Positions 1 to 8,938 of a stretch of 64,000 nucleotides of DNA are shown piece by piece. Position numbers and translations under genes: made by a program. The notes below the pieces were generated by a model, which had not been told where the DNA came from, did no database searches, and saw only the letters and a list, made by a program, of their open reading frames with translations. The stretch's first letter is position 1. Each line of letters starts with the position of its first letter. Origin of the DNA: Sinorhizobium sp. BG8 (lineage in GTDB: Bacteria > Pseudomonadota > Alphaproteobacteria > Rhizobiales > Rhizobiaceae); assembly GCF_016864555.1 (NCBI RefSeq), contig NZ_CP044011.1:62001-126000 (forward strand). The letters run 5' to 3'.

Positions 1-1474
1 AGAGATTGGTGATCTGCTGAGCGGTCGAGAAGCCGGGCTGGAAGATGAGTTGCAGCAGCTCCTGGTCGCTGAGCGTGGCGCCGGGCTGGATTATCCCGGA
101 AGACTCCGCCTTCGCCCTCACCCTCTCGCGGTTGATGCCTCGGCCGTCGTCCTTGATCGTGATGACGACCTCGCCGCCGGTCTGCCGGGCGGAGAGCAGC
201 ACCTGCCCGACCGGGGACTTGCCGGCCGCGACGCGTTCATCCGGCTGCTCGAGCCCGTGGTCGATGGAGTTGCGCACGAGATGCACCAGCGGGTCGGCCA
301 GCCGGTCGATGACCGTCTTGTCGACCTCGGTCGTCTCGCCTTCGGTGATCAGCTCGATCTCCTTGCCGGTCTCGCGCGACAGATCGTGCACGAGGCGACG
401 GAAGCGGCTGAAGAGGCTTGCGACGGGCATCATGCGCAACACCATCATCGTGTCGCGCAGCTCGCCGGAGAGCCGCTCGATTTCTTCGGATACCGAGCGC
501 AGTCCGAGATCGGCAGCGGTTCCCGCCAGCTGCGTGAGGCGCGACTGCGCGATCACCAGCTCGCCGACGCGGTCCATCATCTCGTCGAGCCGCTCGGCCG
601 GAACGCGGACGTTCTCCGCGGCCTTGTTGTTGTTATTGCTGTTGCTGGTTTTCGGATCGCTCTGGGGCGCCGGAGCCTCGCGCTCCTGGGCAACCGCGGG
701 CACGGGCGCGCTTGCGGTGGTAGCGGGCTTCGTCTCCTCGGCCGGCGTGACGGACGCCGCGTTGACCTCGGAAATCTCGAGCTGCATCTCGTCCATGACG
801 AAGATGAACACGTCCTCGATATCGGAGCGCGGCTTCTCAGTCGTCAACGTGACATCCCACGCGAGATGGATGTCGGTCGGGTTGAGCATGTCGAAGGAGG
901 GAACAGCGGAAGTATCTGCAACGATCCGGCAATCGCCGAGGTCGCGCATCTCGTCGAGCAGCCCGAGCGGATTGGTTCCGTTCGCCATCGAATTCGCGGG
1001 CAGGCTGAAGCGGATCTGCCAGGTTTTGGCACCACCGGCCTTTGGCTTTTCCTCGCTTTTCACGGGCGCGGCCGCCACGGGGGCGGCAGCGACCGGTGCC
1101 CCGCCATTGACGGCGCTGTGAAGGGCGGAAAGCAGGGCGGCGCTCCGGGCATCGTGATCGCCGTTCGGCGTCTCCAGGAGCGCTCGCATGTGGTCCTGTG
1201 CCGCAAGAACCGCCGAAACGAGCTGTTGCGTGGCGGGGACGTCACCTTTGCGCACGCGGTCGAAGGCTGTCTCGCAGTGATGGGTGAAGGCCGCGAGCGC
1301 GTCGAAACCGAACATCGCCCCCGATCCCTTCAGCGTGTGAAGGCCGCGGAAGACCGCGTCGATCTGGTCCTTGTCGTCCAGGGAGTGCGTAAGATCGAGC
1401 AGACCTGTCTCGATCTGCTCCAGAAGCTCTGCTGCTTCGGTCCGGAAGACCGAGATTGGGTCCGGATTGCTCAT
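1..1474 (-). CDS. cheA: Chemotaxis histidine kinase CheA (C-terminus outside window)
   Basis: CheA phosphorylates CheY and CheB in response to chemoreceptor signals. Reading from the ATG at 1474, the N-terminal Hpt domain holds the phospho-accepting histidine at about residue 46 (GLHTLKGSG). An Ala/Pro/Asn-rich linker with a poly-Asn run follows. After it come the dimerisation segment (ERLDEMMDRVGELVIAQSRL) and the start of the HATPase domain, with the N box (LVHLVRNSIDHG) and the G1 box (IKDDGRGIN). The frame is open to base 1, so the rest of the ATPase and the CheW-like domain lie outside. The start codon overlaps the expected stop of cheY as ATGA, which indicates translational coupling in a STAS-cheY-cheA operon. 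Family assignment is secure. The receptors it serves cannot be told from this window. Confidence 0.96.
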   Translation of the reverse strand, partial: MSNPDPISVFRTEAAELLEQIETGLLDLTHSLDDKDQIDAVFRGLHTLKGSGAMFGFDALAAFTHHCETAFDRVRKGDVPATQQLVSAVLAAQDHMRALLETPNGDHDARSAALLSALHSAVNGGAPVAAAPVAAAPVKSEEKPKAGGAKTWQIRFSLPANSMANGTNPLGLLDEMRDLGDCRIVADTSAVPSFDMLNPTDIHLAWDVTLTTEKPRSDIEDVFIFVMDEMQLEISEVNAASVTPAEETKPATTASAPVPAVAQEREAPAPQSDPKTSNSNNNNKAAENVRVPAERLDEMMDRVGELVIAQSRLTQLAGTAADLGLRSVSEEIERLSGELRDTMMVLRMMPVASLFSRFRRLVHDLSRETGKEIELITEGETTEVDKTVIDRLADPLVHLVRNSIDHGLEQPDERVAAGKSPVGQVLLSARQTGGEVVITIKDDGRGINRERVRAKAESSGIIQPGATLSDQELLQLIFQPGFSTAQQITNL

Positions 1475-1838
1475 CTGCCGAGAACCTTGCGCACGACCTT
1501 GACGAGGTTCTCGGGTCGAAGGGTTTGGTCAACCAACCCGTCGCGCCTGCCGCCTTGGCCTGCGCCTTGAGTTCGCCATCCGATTCCGTGGTGAGGAAGA
1601 TGACGGGAACGCCCATGTGCGCCGGAAGCTTGCGCAGCTCCCGGATCATCGTCAGCCCGTCCATGTTCGGCATGTTGAGGTCGGTGACGACCAGGTCGAA
1701 CTGTCCCGCCTTCAACTTGGAAAGCCCATCCATGCCGTCGACGGCCTCGGTCACGTCATAGCTCGCATTGGTGAGCGTCACGCGGGTGGTCAGACGGATG
1801 CTGGCGGAATCGTCAACGGTCAAGATCTTGGCGGTCAT
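1471..1838 (-). CDS. cheY: CheY-type response regulator, apparent 1-nt frameshift near its end
   Basis: Single-domain receiver that would carry the CheA signal to the flagellar motor or act as a phosphate sink. The acidic pair D9/D10, phospho-acceptor D53 (VVTDLNMPNMDG), the T83/T84 switch position and K105 (TKPFDP) are all present. After residue 108 the frame continues into 90 residues of unrelated sequence running antisense-like through cheA. Adding one C at about 1512-1515 restores a typical ending (DPENLVKVVRKVLGR). It also places the stop exactly over the cheA start (ATGA) and gives a 122-residue protein of normal CheY length. The ATG is preceded by GGAG and overlaps the stop of the STAS gene. 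A sequencing deletion is more likely than a real mutation because the operon coupling is otherwise intact. Confidence 0.9.
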
Positions 1839-2164
1839 TGTGCTGTCTCCTGATGCAGCCAGAATTTCGAGGCGTCGGGAGAGATGCTGTCGAGGAAACC
1901 GCCTCGCCTCAGAACGTCCAGCAGGGAACCGGAGGCAGGTTTGGCTAAATTCAGCGTCTTCCCCCGAAGTTGTGAATAGGTACGCGCCGCTTCCAATAGC
2001 TGCACGAAACTGAGATCGACTTGCGTATCGTCTTCAAATTCCAGCGATATCGCGTTGTTTTCGTCGATTTGTGAAAGAATATTCGCCTTCACGTCAAGTA
2101 TAGAACGGATTGTAAGGGTCGCCGGCAACTTGAAGCTGGCGACACTTCTATTATCTAACTGCAT
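1835..2164 (-). CDS. STAS-domain protein at head of chemotaxis operon
   Basis: A 109-residue single-domain protein of the STAS/anti-anti-sigma fold, seen in the pattern of a beta strand, 'LDVKANIL', 'ISLEFEDDTQVDLSFVQLLEAA' and the closing helix 'LLDVLRRGGFLD'. Small STAS proteins like this often lie first in alphaproteobacterial che operons, where their role is poorly defined; phospho-dependent protein binding is likely. I chose the ATG at 2164 because GAGG lies five bases upstream. An upstream in-frame TTG at 2218 has no comparable site. Its stop overlaps the cheY start (ATGA). No obvious serine phospho-site can be assigned with confidence. Confidence 0.8.
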   Translation of the reverse strand: MQLDNRSVASFKLPATLTIRSILDVKANILSQIDENNAISLEFEDDTQVDLSFVQLLEAARTYSQLRGKTLNLAKPASGSLLDVLRRGGFLDSISPDASKFWLHQETAQ

Positions 2165-2554
2165 TTCCGCCTCGGGAGCATTCGATAGACGCGTAAATTC
2201 GCGGGAAAAACTTCTCAAGTCACACTTAATGAATTGTGAACAACACTCGGAATCATCCAGCTTTATTAAACTTCGTCAAAAAGACATGCAAAACTCACCC
2301 AACGTAAGGAAGGCGCACTATCTATCTGATTTTATGTCATAAAATCTGACGCATCCAATATGTCTAATATTATTTCTCACTCACGAGAACTGAGGAGCAC
2401 ATTTCCGCCTCTCTTCCGCCGCTTTTGTCGCTCGGCAGGGTCGCAACCAGCCTCGAATCGCTCCCAGCGGAAGGCAGATGGGGAGCCCATTTACGAGACG
2501 TTTCCTTGTTGCTTTTAGATCTGTCCGGGTTGTGGCTTGCATACGGGGAAAATC
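2165..2554. other. Divergent intergenic region between STAS and chemoreceptor-like genes
   Basis: About 390 bases with no supported gene. The first half is clearly AT-rich compared with the flanks and should hold the promoters of the che operon (leftward) and the chemoreceptor-like gene (rightward). I did not find a convincing pair of promoter boxes or a palindrome. Confidence 0.5.
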
Positions 2555-4294
2555 GTGGCTGGGAGAACCAATCTTGCACAGGTCCGGGTTCGTTCGGACG
2601 AAACGGAACTGGCGCTGCGCCTGGAAGGCGCGAGGTCGCAGATCGAGCAGCGTTTCCTCGATGGCGGCGGCATCCTTCTGTCGGTGCTCGACATTCTGAA
2701 CAACCTCCTCTCCGCGCTCGACAATCTCGCCGGATCCCTCGACAAGGAAACGGCGGAAGCGACCGTGTCCCAGCTTGCCGAGACGGTCGCCCAGCTATCG
2801 GCGCTGCCCGAGCTCGAAAGCAAACGGCAGCTGCGTCTTGCAAGTGTCGCCGAAACCGAGAAATCGCTCGGCGTTCATGTGGCGGACATGCAGGAGACCC
2901 TGCGCTATCTGCGCACCTTCGCGATCACCGCCAAGATCACCGGCGCCGGCATCCAGGACTTCTCGAGCTTCGCCGAGGAGATCCTCGAGCGCATCCAGTT
3001 CGGGACCGCGCAGGTCGATCAACTCTCCGAAAAGATTACCGTTCTCGGCAGCACGCTTTCCGTCGCCTCCAGCCGTGGCGGCGAAACCCTCGACGGTTAC
3101 CAGCAATCGGTTCCGGCCATCGTCGAAAGCCTCTCGCGCAACGTTCGCGACCTGATGGCCCACCGGATGCATCTTTCAGACGTTGCGGAGAAGGTGAAGG
3201 TCGTCGCGCGCAAGGTGCAGAACAAGGTCGGCATCACGCTGTCCGCCATGCAGATCGGCGATATCACCCGCCAGCGGATCGAGCATTGCCAATCCGCGTT
3301 CGACCTGCTCGCAGAATATCTCGGCTCGCCGGATGGCCAGGCACTCTCCTATGCGGACCGCGAACGCCTCACGCAGGCCGTCCGCCATCTTGTCTTCCAG
3401 CAGCTCACACAGATCGCCGCCGACTTCGACAGGGAATGCACGACGGTCGTCGGCACCATTGTCGGCTTCAACTCAGAGATATCAGGGCTGCTTTCGCTTC
3501 AGGCCGACATGCAGCCGAAGAACGGGCAGGCAACCGATGCCGCCCTGCGCGTTCTGGAAACCGATATCGGCGCTGCCCGCGGGATCGTCCGCGACATCGA
3601 GAAGGCAGCCACCGCCTCGAACGAGTTGAGTCTTGCCACGATCGCCACCGTGCGCGAGCTGCTCAAGGGCATCGAGACGATCAAGCTCGTGCGGACCGAC
3701 ATCCAGTACATGGCGCTGAACACGAACCTGCGCTGCAGCAAGCTCGGCGAGGAGGGTCGCGCCATCAATGTGGTGACGGCCGAATTGCGCGCCTTTTCAT
3801 CCAGGCTCGACGAGACCGCACAAGGAATCCTCGAGGAACTCCAGGGACTGGAGGCCGATGTCGCCAAGCTCGGGGAGACGCGCACGGACAATCCCCCCGG
3901 AGACACGCTCGACAACAGGCTCGAGCTCGCTCTTACCAGCATAAGCGGCGTCGGCAGCAAGATGGAGGACGACATGGCACGCCTCAATGCCTGTAGCCAG
4001 GATGTCGCGACCAAGGTGACGGCATCCATGGCGAAGCTCGACTACAAGGCCGAGCTCGGCGATGTGCTTTCCGGCTGCGCCGCGGAGGCCGCGGAACTGG
4101 CCGGCCCCACCCTGCCGTCCCTCGACGGCCTGGATGCACCGCTTGCGGAAGTCGGCGGCAAGATCGCCAAGGTCTACACGATGGTCTCCGAACGGGAGAT
4201 CCATGCGCGCATATTCGGAACGACCGTCAGCGCGGAACCGTCGCCGAGCGCGGCACAATCGGACGATGAGCTGTTCGACGACGCCCTGTTCTAA
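2555..4294 (+). CDS. Soluble chemoreceptor-like coiled-coil protein
   Basis: A 579-residue protein with no membrane segment, almost wholly helical and rich in heptad-like repeats. Around residues 385-420, the segment MALNTNLRCSKLGEEG and then INVVTAELRAFSSRL matches the hairpin tip of methyl-accepting chemotaxis proteins, whose canonical form contains ALNAAIEAARAGE and GRGFAVVAxEVR. The tip is degenerate: the usual second Gly-Phe is Ala-Ile, and a cysteine replaces a conserved small residue. It lies divergently beside STAS-cheY-cheA, so a cytoplasmic transducer for that pathway is the likely role. The GTG at 2555 has GGGGA upstream and is preferred over an in-frame TTG at 2537. The acidic tail (DDELFDDALF) resembles no CheR/CheB tether I know. 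Confidence 0.7.
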   Translation: MAGRTNLAQVRVRSDETELALRLEGARSQIEQRFLDGGGILLSVLDILNNLLSALDNLAGSLDKETAEATVSQLAETVAQLSALPELESKRQLRLASVAETEKSLGVHVADMQETLRYLRTFAITAKITGAGIQDFSSFAEEILERIQFGTAQVDQLSEKITVLGSTLSVASSRGGETLDGYQQSVPAIVESLSRNVRDLMAHRMHLSDVAEKVKVVARKVQNKVGITLSAMQIGDITRQRIEHCQSAFDLLAEYLGSPDGQALSYADRERLTQAVRHLVFQQLTQIAADFDRECTTVVGTIVGFNSEISGLLSLQADMQPKNGQATDAALRVLETDIGAARGIVRDIEKAATASNELSLATIATVRELLKGIETIKLVRTDIQYMALNTNLRCSKLGEEGRAINVVTAELRAFSSRLDETAQGILEELQGLEADVAKLGETRTDNPPGDTLDNRLELALTSISGVGSKMEDDMARLNACSQDVATKVTASMAKLDYKAELGDVLSGCAAEAAELAGPTLPSLDGLDAPLAEVGGKIAKVYTMVSEREIHARIFGTTVSAEPSPSAAQSDDELFDDALF

Positions 4295-4323
4295 AGCGAC
4301 GTCCCCAGGTCTTGGAACGCTGC

Positions 4324-5067
4324 TCAGGCCATGCCGGTCCGGCGCGCGAGATGACGCTCGAGCGCCGAGAGCCCGTCATAGATGAGGACGGCCAGCATCG
4401 CCACGATCAGCCCTCCCTGGAGGACGAAGGCGAGGTTATTGGATTGCAGGCCGGCGATGATCACCTCGCCAAGCGTCTTGGCCGCCACCGTCGATCCGAT
4501 GGTCGCCGTCGCGAGGCTGATGACGGCGGATAGCCTGATACCGGCGAGCACCACGGGCAGCGCCAGCGGCAATTCCACCTTGGAAAGCCGCTGCCAGCCG
4601 GTCATGCCCGTCCCACGCGCCGCCTCCATGACGGCGGGAGGAAGCGTGGTCAATCCGGTCATGGAATTCTCGAAGATCGGCAGCAGGCCGTACAGGAACA
4701 GCGCGATGAGCGTGGGCTTCTCACCGAAACCCACGGCGGGCACGGCGAGCGCGAGCACGGCGACCGGCGGGAAGGTCTGGCCGATGTTGACGATGCTCCG
4801 CGACAGCGGAAGGAACTCGGCGCCGAACGGCCGCGTGACCAGAATGGCAAGCGTCAGAGCCACCACCGTCGCCGCCGCGGTTGCGATGAACACCGTACCG
4901 AGATGCGAGAGCGTCAACGAAAGAAGGCTCCCCTGATTGTAGATCGCGGGCGCGTTTTGCTGCACCAGCGGCTTCAGCAGCGGTTCGAAAAGCGCAGGCT
5001 GCAAGAGAAACGCGACGAGTATCGCGATCACCGCGAGCCGGGCGAGATTGGCAATCCACCGCGTCAT
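4324..5067 (-). CDS. yehW: Osmoprotectant-type ABC importer permease (YehW-like)
   Basis: Inner-membrane permease of 247 residues in the OpuBB/YehW family, the second and shorter transmembrane subunit of a betaine/choline-type importer. Several hydrophobic helices are visible. The EAA loop that contacts the ATPase is seen as EAARGTGMTGWQRLSKVELPLALP at about residues 150-173. It is the last gene of the leftward yehZYXW-order operon, and its ATG overlaps the stop of the ATPase gene (ATGA). It faces the chemoreceptor-like gene end-to-end 29 bases away. Family is certain; the exact substrate is not visible. Confidence 0.9.
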   Translation of the reverse strand: MTRWIANLARLAVIAILVAFLLQPALFEPLLKPLVQQNAPAIYNQGSLLSLTLSHLGTVFIATAAATVVALTLAILVTRPFGAEFLPLSRSIVNIGQTFPPVAVLALAVPAVGFGEKPTLIALFLYGLLPIFENSMTGLTTLPPAVMEAARGTGMTGWQRLSKVELPLALPVVLAGIRLSAVISLATATIGSTVAAKTLGEVIIAGLQSNNLAFVLQGGLIVAMLAVLIYDGLSALERHLARRTGMA

Positions 5068-6002
5068 TTCGCCTGCGCCGCCCGTCTGGCCAGCCCCTCG
5101 AGCGTCACGCGCCCCAGGATCGCGCCATCGCTCGCCGCAACGGGCAGGGCATCGCTGCCGGTCCAGAGCAGCCTGGAAAGAGCGTCCCGCTGGCTCAGCG
5201 TGTCGGGTATCGGCTCGCCATCCGCATTGCCCGGCTCGACGGCGGCACCGGCCGTCTCGATGGAGAGGAGCCGGAAAGGCCGCTCGCTGGCACCGATCAG
5301 CGATTCCACGAAGGGCGTTGCCGGAGCGACCAGCATATCGGACGGGCGCGCATATTGCAGAACCTCGCCCGCATCCATCACGGCAATCTTGTCCGCCAGG
5401 TGAAACGCCTCGTCCATGTCATGGGTGACGAGAACGATTGTCGTACCGAAGTGCTTCTGGATCGCCAGCAGGTCGCCCTGCGCCTTACTGCGGATGATCG
5501 GGTCAAGAGCCCCGAACGGCTCGTCCATCAGCAGCACATTCGGTTCGGCCGCAAGCGCGCGGGCCACGCCGACACGCTGTTGCTGGCCGCCCGAAAGCTC
5601 GTGCGGATAGCGCGGGCCGAAGGTCTCGGGCTCGAGCTGGAAAAGCGTCAGAAGCTCGGCGACCTTCGCGTCGGTCCTTGCCCTGTCCCAGCCAAGCAGG
5701 ACGGGAACCGTCGCGATGTTCTCGGCGACCGTGCGATGCGGGAAAAGACCATGGCCCTGTATCGCGTATCCGATCCGCCGGCGCAGTTCGTGCCCGGGTA
5801 TCGAGCGGTTGTCCACTCCGTCGAGGCGGATGCTGCCGGAGGTCGCCTCGACGAGCCGGTTGATCATGCGCAGCAGCGTCGTCTTGCCGGAACCGGACGT
5901 CCCGACAACAACCGTCACCGTGTGCGGCTCGATCGTCAGCGACACGTTCTTGACCACGGGCGTGTCTTCGTAGCGCTTGGTAACGTTCTCGATCTCTATC
6001 AT
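5064..6002 (-). CDS. yehX: Osmoprotectant-type ABC importer ATPase (YehX-like)
   Basis: A 312-residue ATPase energising the YehY/YehW permeases. Walker A is GTSGSGKTT (about residues 34-42), the Q-loop is AIQGHGLFPH, the signature is LSGGQQQRV, Walker B is VLLMDEPFGALD, and the switch histidine is in LVTHDMDEA. About 80 residues follow the core, resembling a shortened regulatory extension (single degenerate CBS-like segment) rather than the full CBS pair of OpuAA. Start and stop both overlap neighbouring genes by four bases, so the operon is translationally coupled. The order and sizes of all four subunits match the E. coli yehZYXW system. Confidence 0.92.
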   Translation of the reverse strand: MIEIENVTKRYEDTPVVKNVSLTIEPHTVTVVVGTSGSGKTTLLRMINRLVEATSGSIRLDGVDNRSIPGHELRRRIGYAIQGHGLFPHRTVAENIATVPVLLGWDRARTDAKVAELLTLFQLEPETFGPRYPHELSGGQQQRVGVARALAAEPNVLLMDEPFGALDPIIRSKAQGDLLAIQKHFGTTIVLVTHDMDEAFHLADKIAVMDAGEVLQYARPSDMLVAPATPFVESLIGASERPFRLLSIETAGAAVEPGNADGEPIPDTLSQRDALSRLLWTGSDALPVAASDGAILGRVTLEGLARRAAQAK

Positions 6003-7156
6003 TCAACCCGTCCGTAATTGGCCGTCAGGTCTGTCATCGCGTCGAGACAGATGGCCGCCGCAAATGCGAGCGCGACCGTAGGCACCGCTCCGAGCAGCAC
6101 CAGATCCATCGCGGTCTGACCGATTCCCTGGAATACGAAGACGCCGAAGCCGCCGCCGCCGATAAGCGCCGCGATGGTGGCAAGTCCGATGTTCTGCACG
6201 AGCACGATTCGCACGCCAGTGAGAATGACCGGAAGGGCGAGCGGGAGCTCCACCCCGACGAGCCTCTGCCAGTCGGTCATGCCGATGCCGCGCGCCGCCT
6301 CGTTCGCCTCGCGCGGCACGCCGGCGAGACCGACGACGGTATTGGCCACCATAGGCAGCAGAGAATAGAGGAAGAGCGCCACGAATGCCGGGGCGACGCC
6401 GATGCCTCGAATGCCGATCGCCGCGGCACCGGGCACATGGACGGAGATCCAGCCGAGCGGTGCGATCAGGAGGCCGAAGAGAGCGATCGAGGGGATTGTC
6501 TGGATGATGTTGAGCACGTTGAGGACGCCTGCGCGCAGATGCGGGATGCGGTGGCACAGGATGCCGAGCGGCAATCCGACCACGGCGGCGGCCGCCAGGG
6601 ATCCGATCGCCAGGACCACATGGCGACGGGCCTCGTTCCAGAATGTGTCGGCGCGGCTGCCGTACTCCTTCATGATCGAGAGGCCGTCCCACATCCCGAG
6701 CTTCAGGATGACGACGACGGCAGCGGCGGCGGCGGCGAGCAGGGCCACGCGAAAGAACGGACGGGGCTTCAGCCGCGCGATCGCGTCGGTTGTCAGCAGG
6801 CTCAATGCAAAGACCAGCAACCAGAACCCGGAGGCCGGCGCGACGCGGGCATAGGCGTTGTCCGGCGGTGTCAGGAAGCGTGCGCTGAAGCCGATCGCTG
6901 CCGCCAGCGCCAGCAGCCCGCCAAGGCTCGCCACGAGCCGGATTGTAACCGGCGTCCGTGCAAGCGCGAGGAGCGCCACGACGAGGAGGAGTGCGACAAG
7001 CGCAACGCCGGATCCGGCAGGCAGGGCCGCAAGGATAGACTTTGCCTCGCCGGGCACGATCCGGTTCGCGCGGGAGGTGGCGAAGGGCGCGACGGAGACA
7101 GCATAGCCGATGAGCGCCGCGACGATGACACCAAGCTTGTCGATTTGGGCGGCCAT
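5999..7156 (-). CDS. yehY: Osmoprotectant-type ABC importer permease (YehY-like, long form)
   Basis: At 385 residues this equals the length of E. coli YehY. It has an extra N-terminal block of hydrophobic helices (residues about 1-170) before the conserved permease domain. The EAA loop reads EAARGIGMTDWQRLVGVELPLALP near residue 280. It would form the membrane channel with the short permease YehW. Its stop overlaps the ATPase start. The substrate-binding protein lies upstream on the same strand. YehZYXW-type systems are low-affinity betaine-related importers in enterobacteria; the same role here is inference. Confidence 0.92.
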   Translation of the reverse strand: MAAQIDKLGVIVAALIGYAVSVAPFATSRANRIVPGEAKSILAALPAGSGVALVALLLVVALLALARTPVTIRLVASLGGLLALAAAIGFSARFLTPPDNAYARVAPASGFWLLVFALSLLTTDAIARLKPRPFFRVALLAAAAAAVVVILKLGMWDGLSIMKEYGSRADTFWNEARRHVVLAIGSLAAAAVVGLPLGILCHRIPHLRAGVLNVLNIIQTIPSIALFGLLIAPLGWISVHVPGAAAIGIRGIGVAPAFVALFLYSLLPMVANTVVGLAGVPREANEAARGIGMTDWQRLVGVELPLALPVILTGVRIVLVQNIGLATIAALIGGGGFGVFVFQGIGQTAMDLVLLGAVPTVALAFAAAICLDAMTDLTANYGRVE

Positions 7157-7226
7157 GCACGATCCGGCGTTCTGACGCGATGAATATCGACGCGGCCGTC
7201 CCGCAAGGACCGGCCGCGGGCTGTCG

Positions 7227-8138
7227 CTACTTCAGGAACCCGTTCTTCTTCAGGAAGTCCTCTGCAACCGCCTTGGCCGGTTCCCCGCCAACCTGGACGC
7301 GGCCGTTCAGCTCCTGCAAGGTGACAAGATCGAGCTTCTCGAATACGGGCTTCAGCAGGGTCTCTATCTCAGGATGGGCCTTCAGCACGTCCTCGCGGAT
7401 CACGGGCGTCGGCTGATAGACGGGCTGCACCGCCTTGTCATCCTCGAGCACGACGAGCCCCGAGGGGGCAATGCCGCCGTCAGTGCCATAGACCATCGCC
7501 GCGTTCGCGCCGTTCGTCTGGTTTGCGGCAGCGGAGATCGTGGCCGCCGTATCGCCACCCGAGAGCGTGATCAGCTGATCCGGCTTCAACGTGAAGGCAT
7601 AGGTCGTCTGGAACGCAGGCAGCGCCGCGGCGGAATTCACGAACTCGGACGACGCCGCGAGCACGACCTTGCCGCCGCCGGAGACGTACTTTCCGAAGTC
7701 CGTAAGGGTCGCGAGCTTGTTGGCATCGGCAACATCCTTCCGCAGCGCGATCGCCCAGGTATTGTTGGCCGGCGACGGTGTCAGCCAGACAATCTTGTTG
7801 GCGTCGTAGTCCAGCTTCTTGGCGGCTTCATAGCCCTTGGCCGCGTCCTTCCACGACGGGTCATCAGCCTTTTCGAAGAAGAAGGCGGCGTTGCCGGTAT
7901 ACTCCGGATAGATATCGATCTCGCCAGCCATGATCGCCTTGCGAACGACCGGGGTCGCGCCGAGCTGAACGCGATCAGTTGTCGTGACGCCGTTCGCGTT
8001 GAGAACCGCCAGGATGATGTTGCCGAGGACACCCCCTTCGGTGTCGATCTTTGAAGACACCACCACCTGGGCCTGGGCCGCCGATGCGGCAAGGGTCAAT
8101 GCCAGGGCGGCACCAAGGAACGTTCGTGAGATGCGCAT
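7227..8138 (-). CDS. yehZ: Osmoprotectant-type substrate-binding protein (YehZ/OsmF-like)
   Basis: Periplasmic binding protein of 303 residues and first gene of the importer operon. A cleavable signal peptide is clear (basic MRISRTF, hydrophobic core, AASAAQA cleavage region). The mature protein opens with VSSKIDTEGGVLGNIIL and contains DIYPEYTGNAAFFF, PANNTWAIA, LSGGDTAATI and NAAMVYGTDG, all hallmarks of the YehZ/OsmF branch of the OpuC-type binding-protein family. GGAAGG lies upstream of the ATG. Binding of glycine betaine or a related quaternary amine is expected from the family but is not shown by the sequence. No separate regulator is adjacent. Confidence 0.93.
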   Translation of the reverse strand: MRISRTFLGAALALTLAASAAQAQVVVSSKIDTEGGVLGNIILAVLNANGVTTTDRVQLGATPVVRKAIMAGEIDIYPEYTGNAAFFFEKADDPSWKDAAKGYEAAKKLDYDANKIVWLTPSPANNTWAIALRKDVADANKLATLTDFGKYVSGGGKVVLAASSEFVNSAAALPAFQTTYAFTLKPDQLITLSGGDTAATISAAANQTNGANAAMVYGTDGGIAPSGLVVLEDDKAVQPVYQPTPVIREDVLKAHPEIETLLKPVFEKLDLVTLQELNGRVQVGGEPAKAVAEDFLKKNGFLK

Positions 8139-8473
8139 GGGACAGACCTTCCGTTACTGACAACGACGTCCATTCACGTATCGTGCTTCCTGCAGGCACG
8201 GCTTCCTTATATGGCACACATACCGCAATAGGGAAGTGCGGCGCGACCTTTGCGCGAAATTCACACGCCATCCGCAGCAGTATTCGCGTTCCAGCTGCGA
8301 GCGAAACGCTCCCGTGCCCTGAAAATCCATTGCAATTCTCGATCGCCTCGCACACTCTCCACGCGACCCGGTCTGTATTTAGAGAATTTGTCGATCATCG
8401 TGGTGGCGGAATTCTTGCCTGGGGTCCGCAAGACGTAATCGGTTCCGCACCGCAATTTTCTGGGGGAACAGAA
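8139..8473. other. Divergent intergenic region, yehZ / DUF4126
   Basis: About 335 bases between divergent genes. An ORF can be drawn upstream of the DUF4126 start, but its translation has no family character. The 3' part (8380-8470) is AT-richer and ends with GGGGGA before the TTG start. No convincing operator palindrome was seen. Confidence 0.5.
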
Positions 8474-8938
8474 TTGATTTACGTTTTAGCACTTCTCATC
8501 GGAGTCGTTGCCGGCCTGCGGGCGATGACCGCACCGGCTGCCGTCAGCATCGCGGCTGCGGCCGGGTGGCTGCCCGTTGCAAACACCTGGGCAGCATTCC
8601 TCGCCTTTCGCTTCACGCCCTATATTTTCGGTCTTCTTGCGATCGTTGAATTCATCACCGACCAGTTGCCCAGCACGCCGAGCCGCAAGGTGCCGCAACA
8701 ATTCGGCGCGCGCCTTTTCAGCGGCGCCTTCTGCGGCGCCGTCATCGGCACCGCCGGCGGTACGCTTTTCGGCGGGCTCGTGGCAGGCATCGTTGGCGCC
8801 GTCATCGGCACGCTCGGCGGATACGAGGCACGCAAGCGGCTGGTCGCCGCCATCGGCGGCAAGGACCTTCCGATCGCCCTCCTCGAGGACGCCGTGGCCG
8901 TTCTCCTCGCGCTCTGGGTGGTGTCCTCGGTCCAATGA
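8474..8938 (+). CDS. DUF4126 family membrane protein
   Basis: A 154-residue, strongly hydrophobic, Gly/Ala-rich protein of the DUF4126 type, recognised by the opening YVLALLIGVVAGLRAMTAPAAVS and by KVPQQFGARLFSGAFCGAVIG followed by a glycine-rich helix. Function is unknown in the family. I chose TTG at 8474 because it begins right at the conserved N-terminus and has GGGGGA about seven bases upstream; a much longer in-frame ORF upstream is not supported. Its stop overlaps the start of the flavoprotein gene (ATGA), so the two are co-translated, a pairing that suggests a redox-linked membrane role. Confidence 0.8.
   Translation: MIYVLALLIGVVAGLRAMTAPAAVSIAAAAGWLPVANTWAAFLAFRFTPYIFGLLAIVEFITDQLPSTPSRKVPQQFGARLFSGAFCGAVIGTAGGTLFGGLVAGIVGAVIGTLGGYEARKRLVAAIGGKDLPIALLEDAVAVLLALWVVSSVQ

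Noticed and set aside
50-1570. A 506-codon open frame on the plus strand across cheA/cheY
   Set aside because: The minus strand carries clear CheA and CheY motifs in continuous frames; the plus-strand translation is Arg/Gly-rich noise.
1242-1838. CheY as a 198-residue protein with a novel C-terminal domain
   Set aside because: The extra 90 residues are read in an antisense-like frame through cheA, and one inserted base restores a canonical CheY end.
2425-3996. A 523-codon plus-strand frame overlapping the chemoreceptor-like gene
   Set aside because: The competing frame 2555-4294 shows heptad periodicity and the MCP-like tip. This one is Arg-rich and featureless.
8051-8473. Long N-terminal extension of the DUF4126 protein
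   Set aside because: The extra 141 codons overlap the yehZ start region antisense and have no family support. A TTG with a good ribosome site lies at the conserved start.
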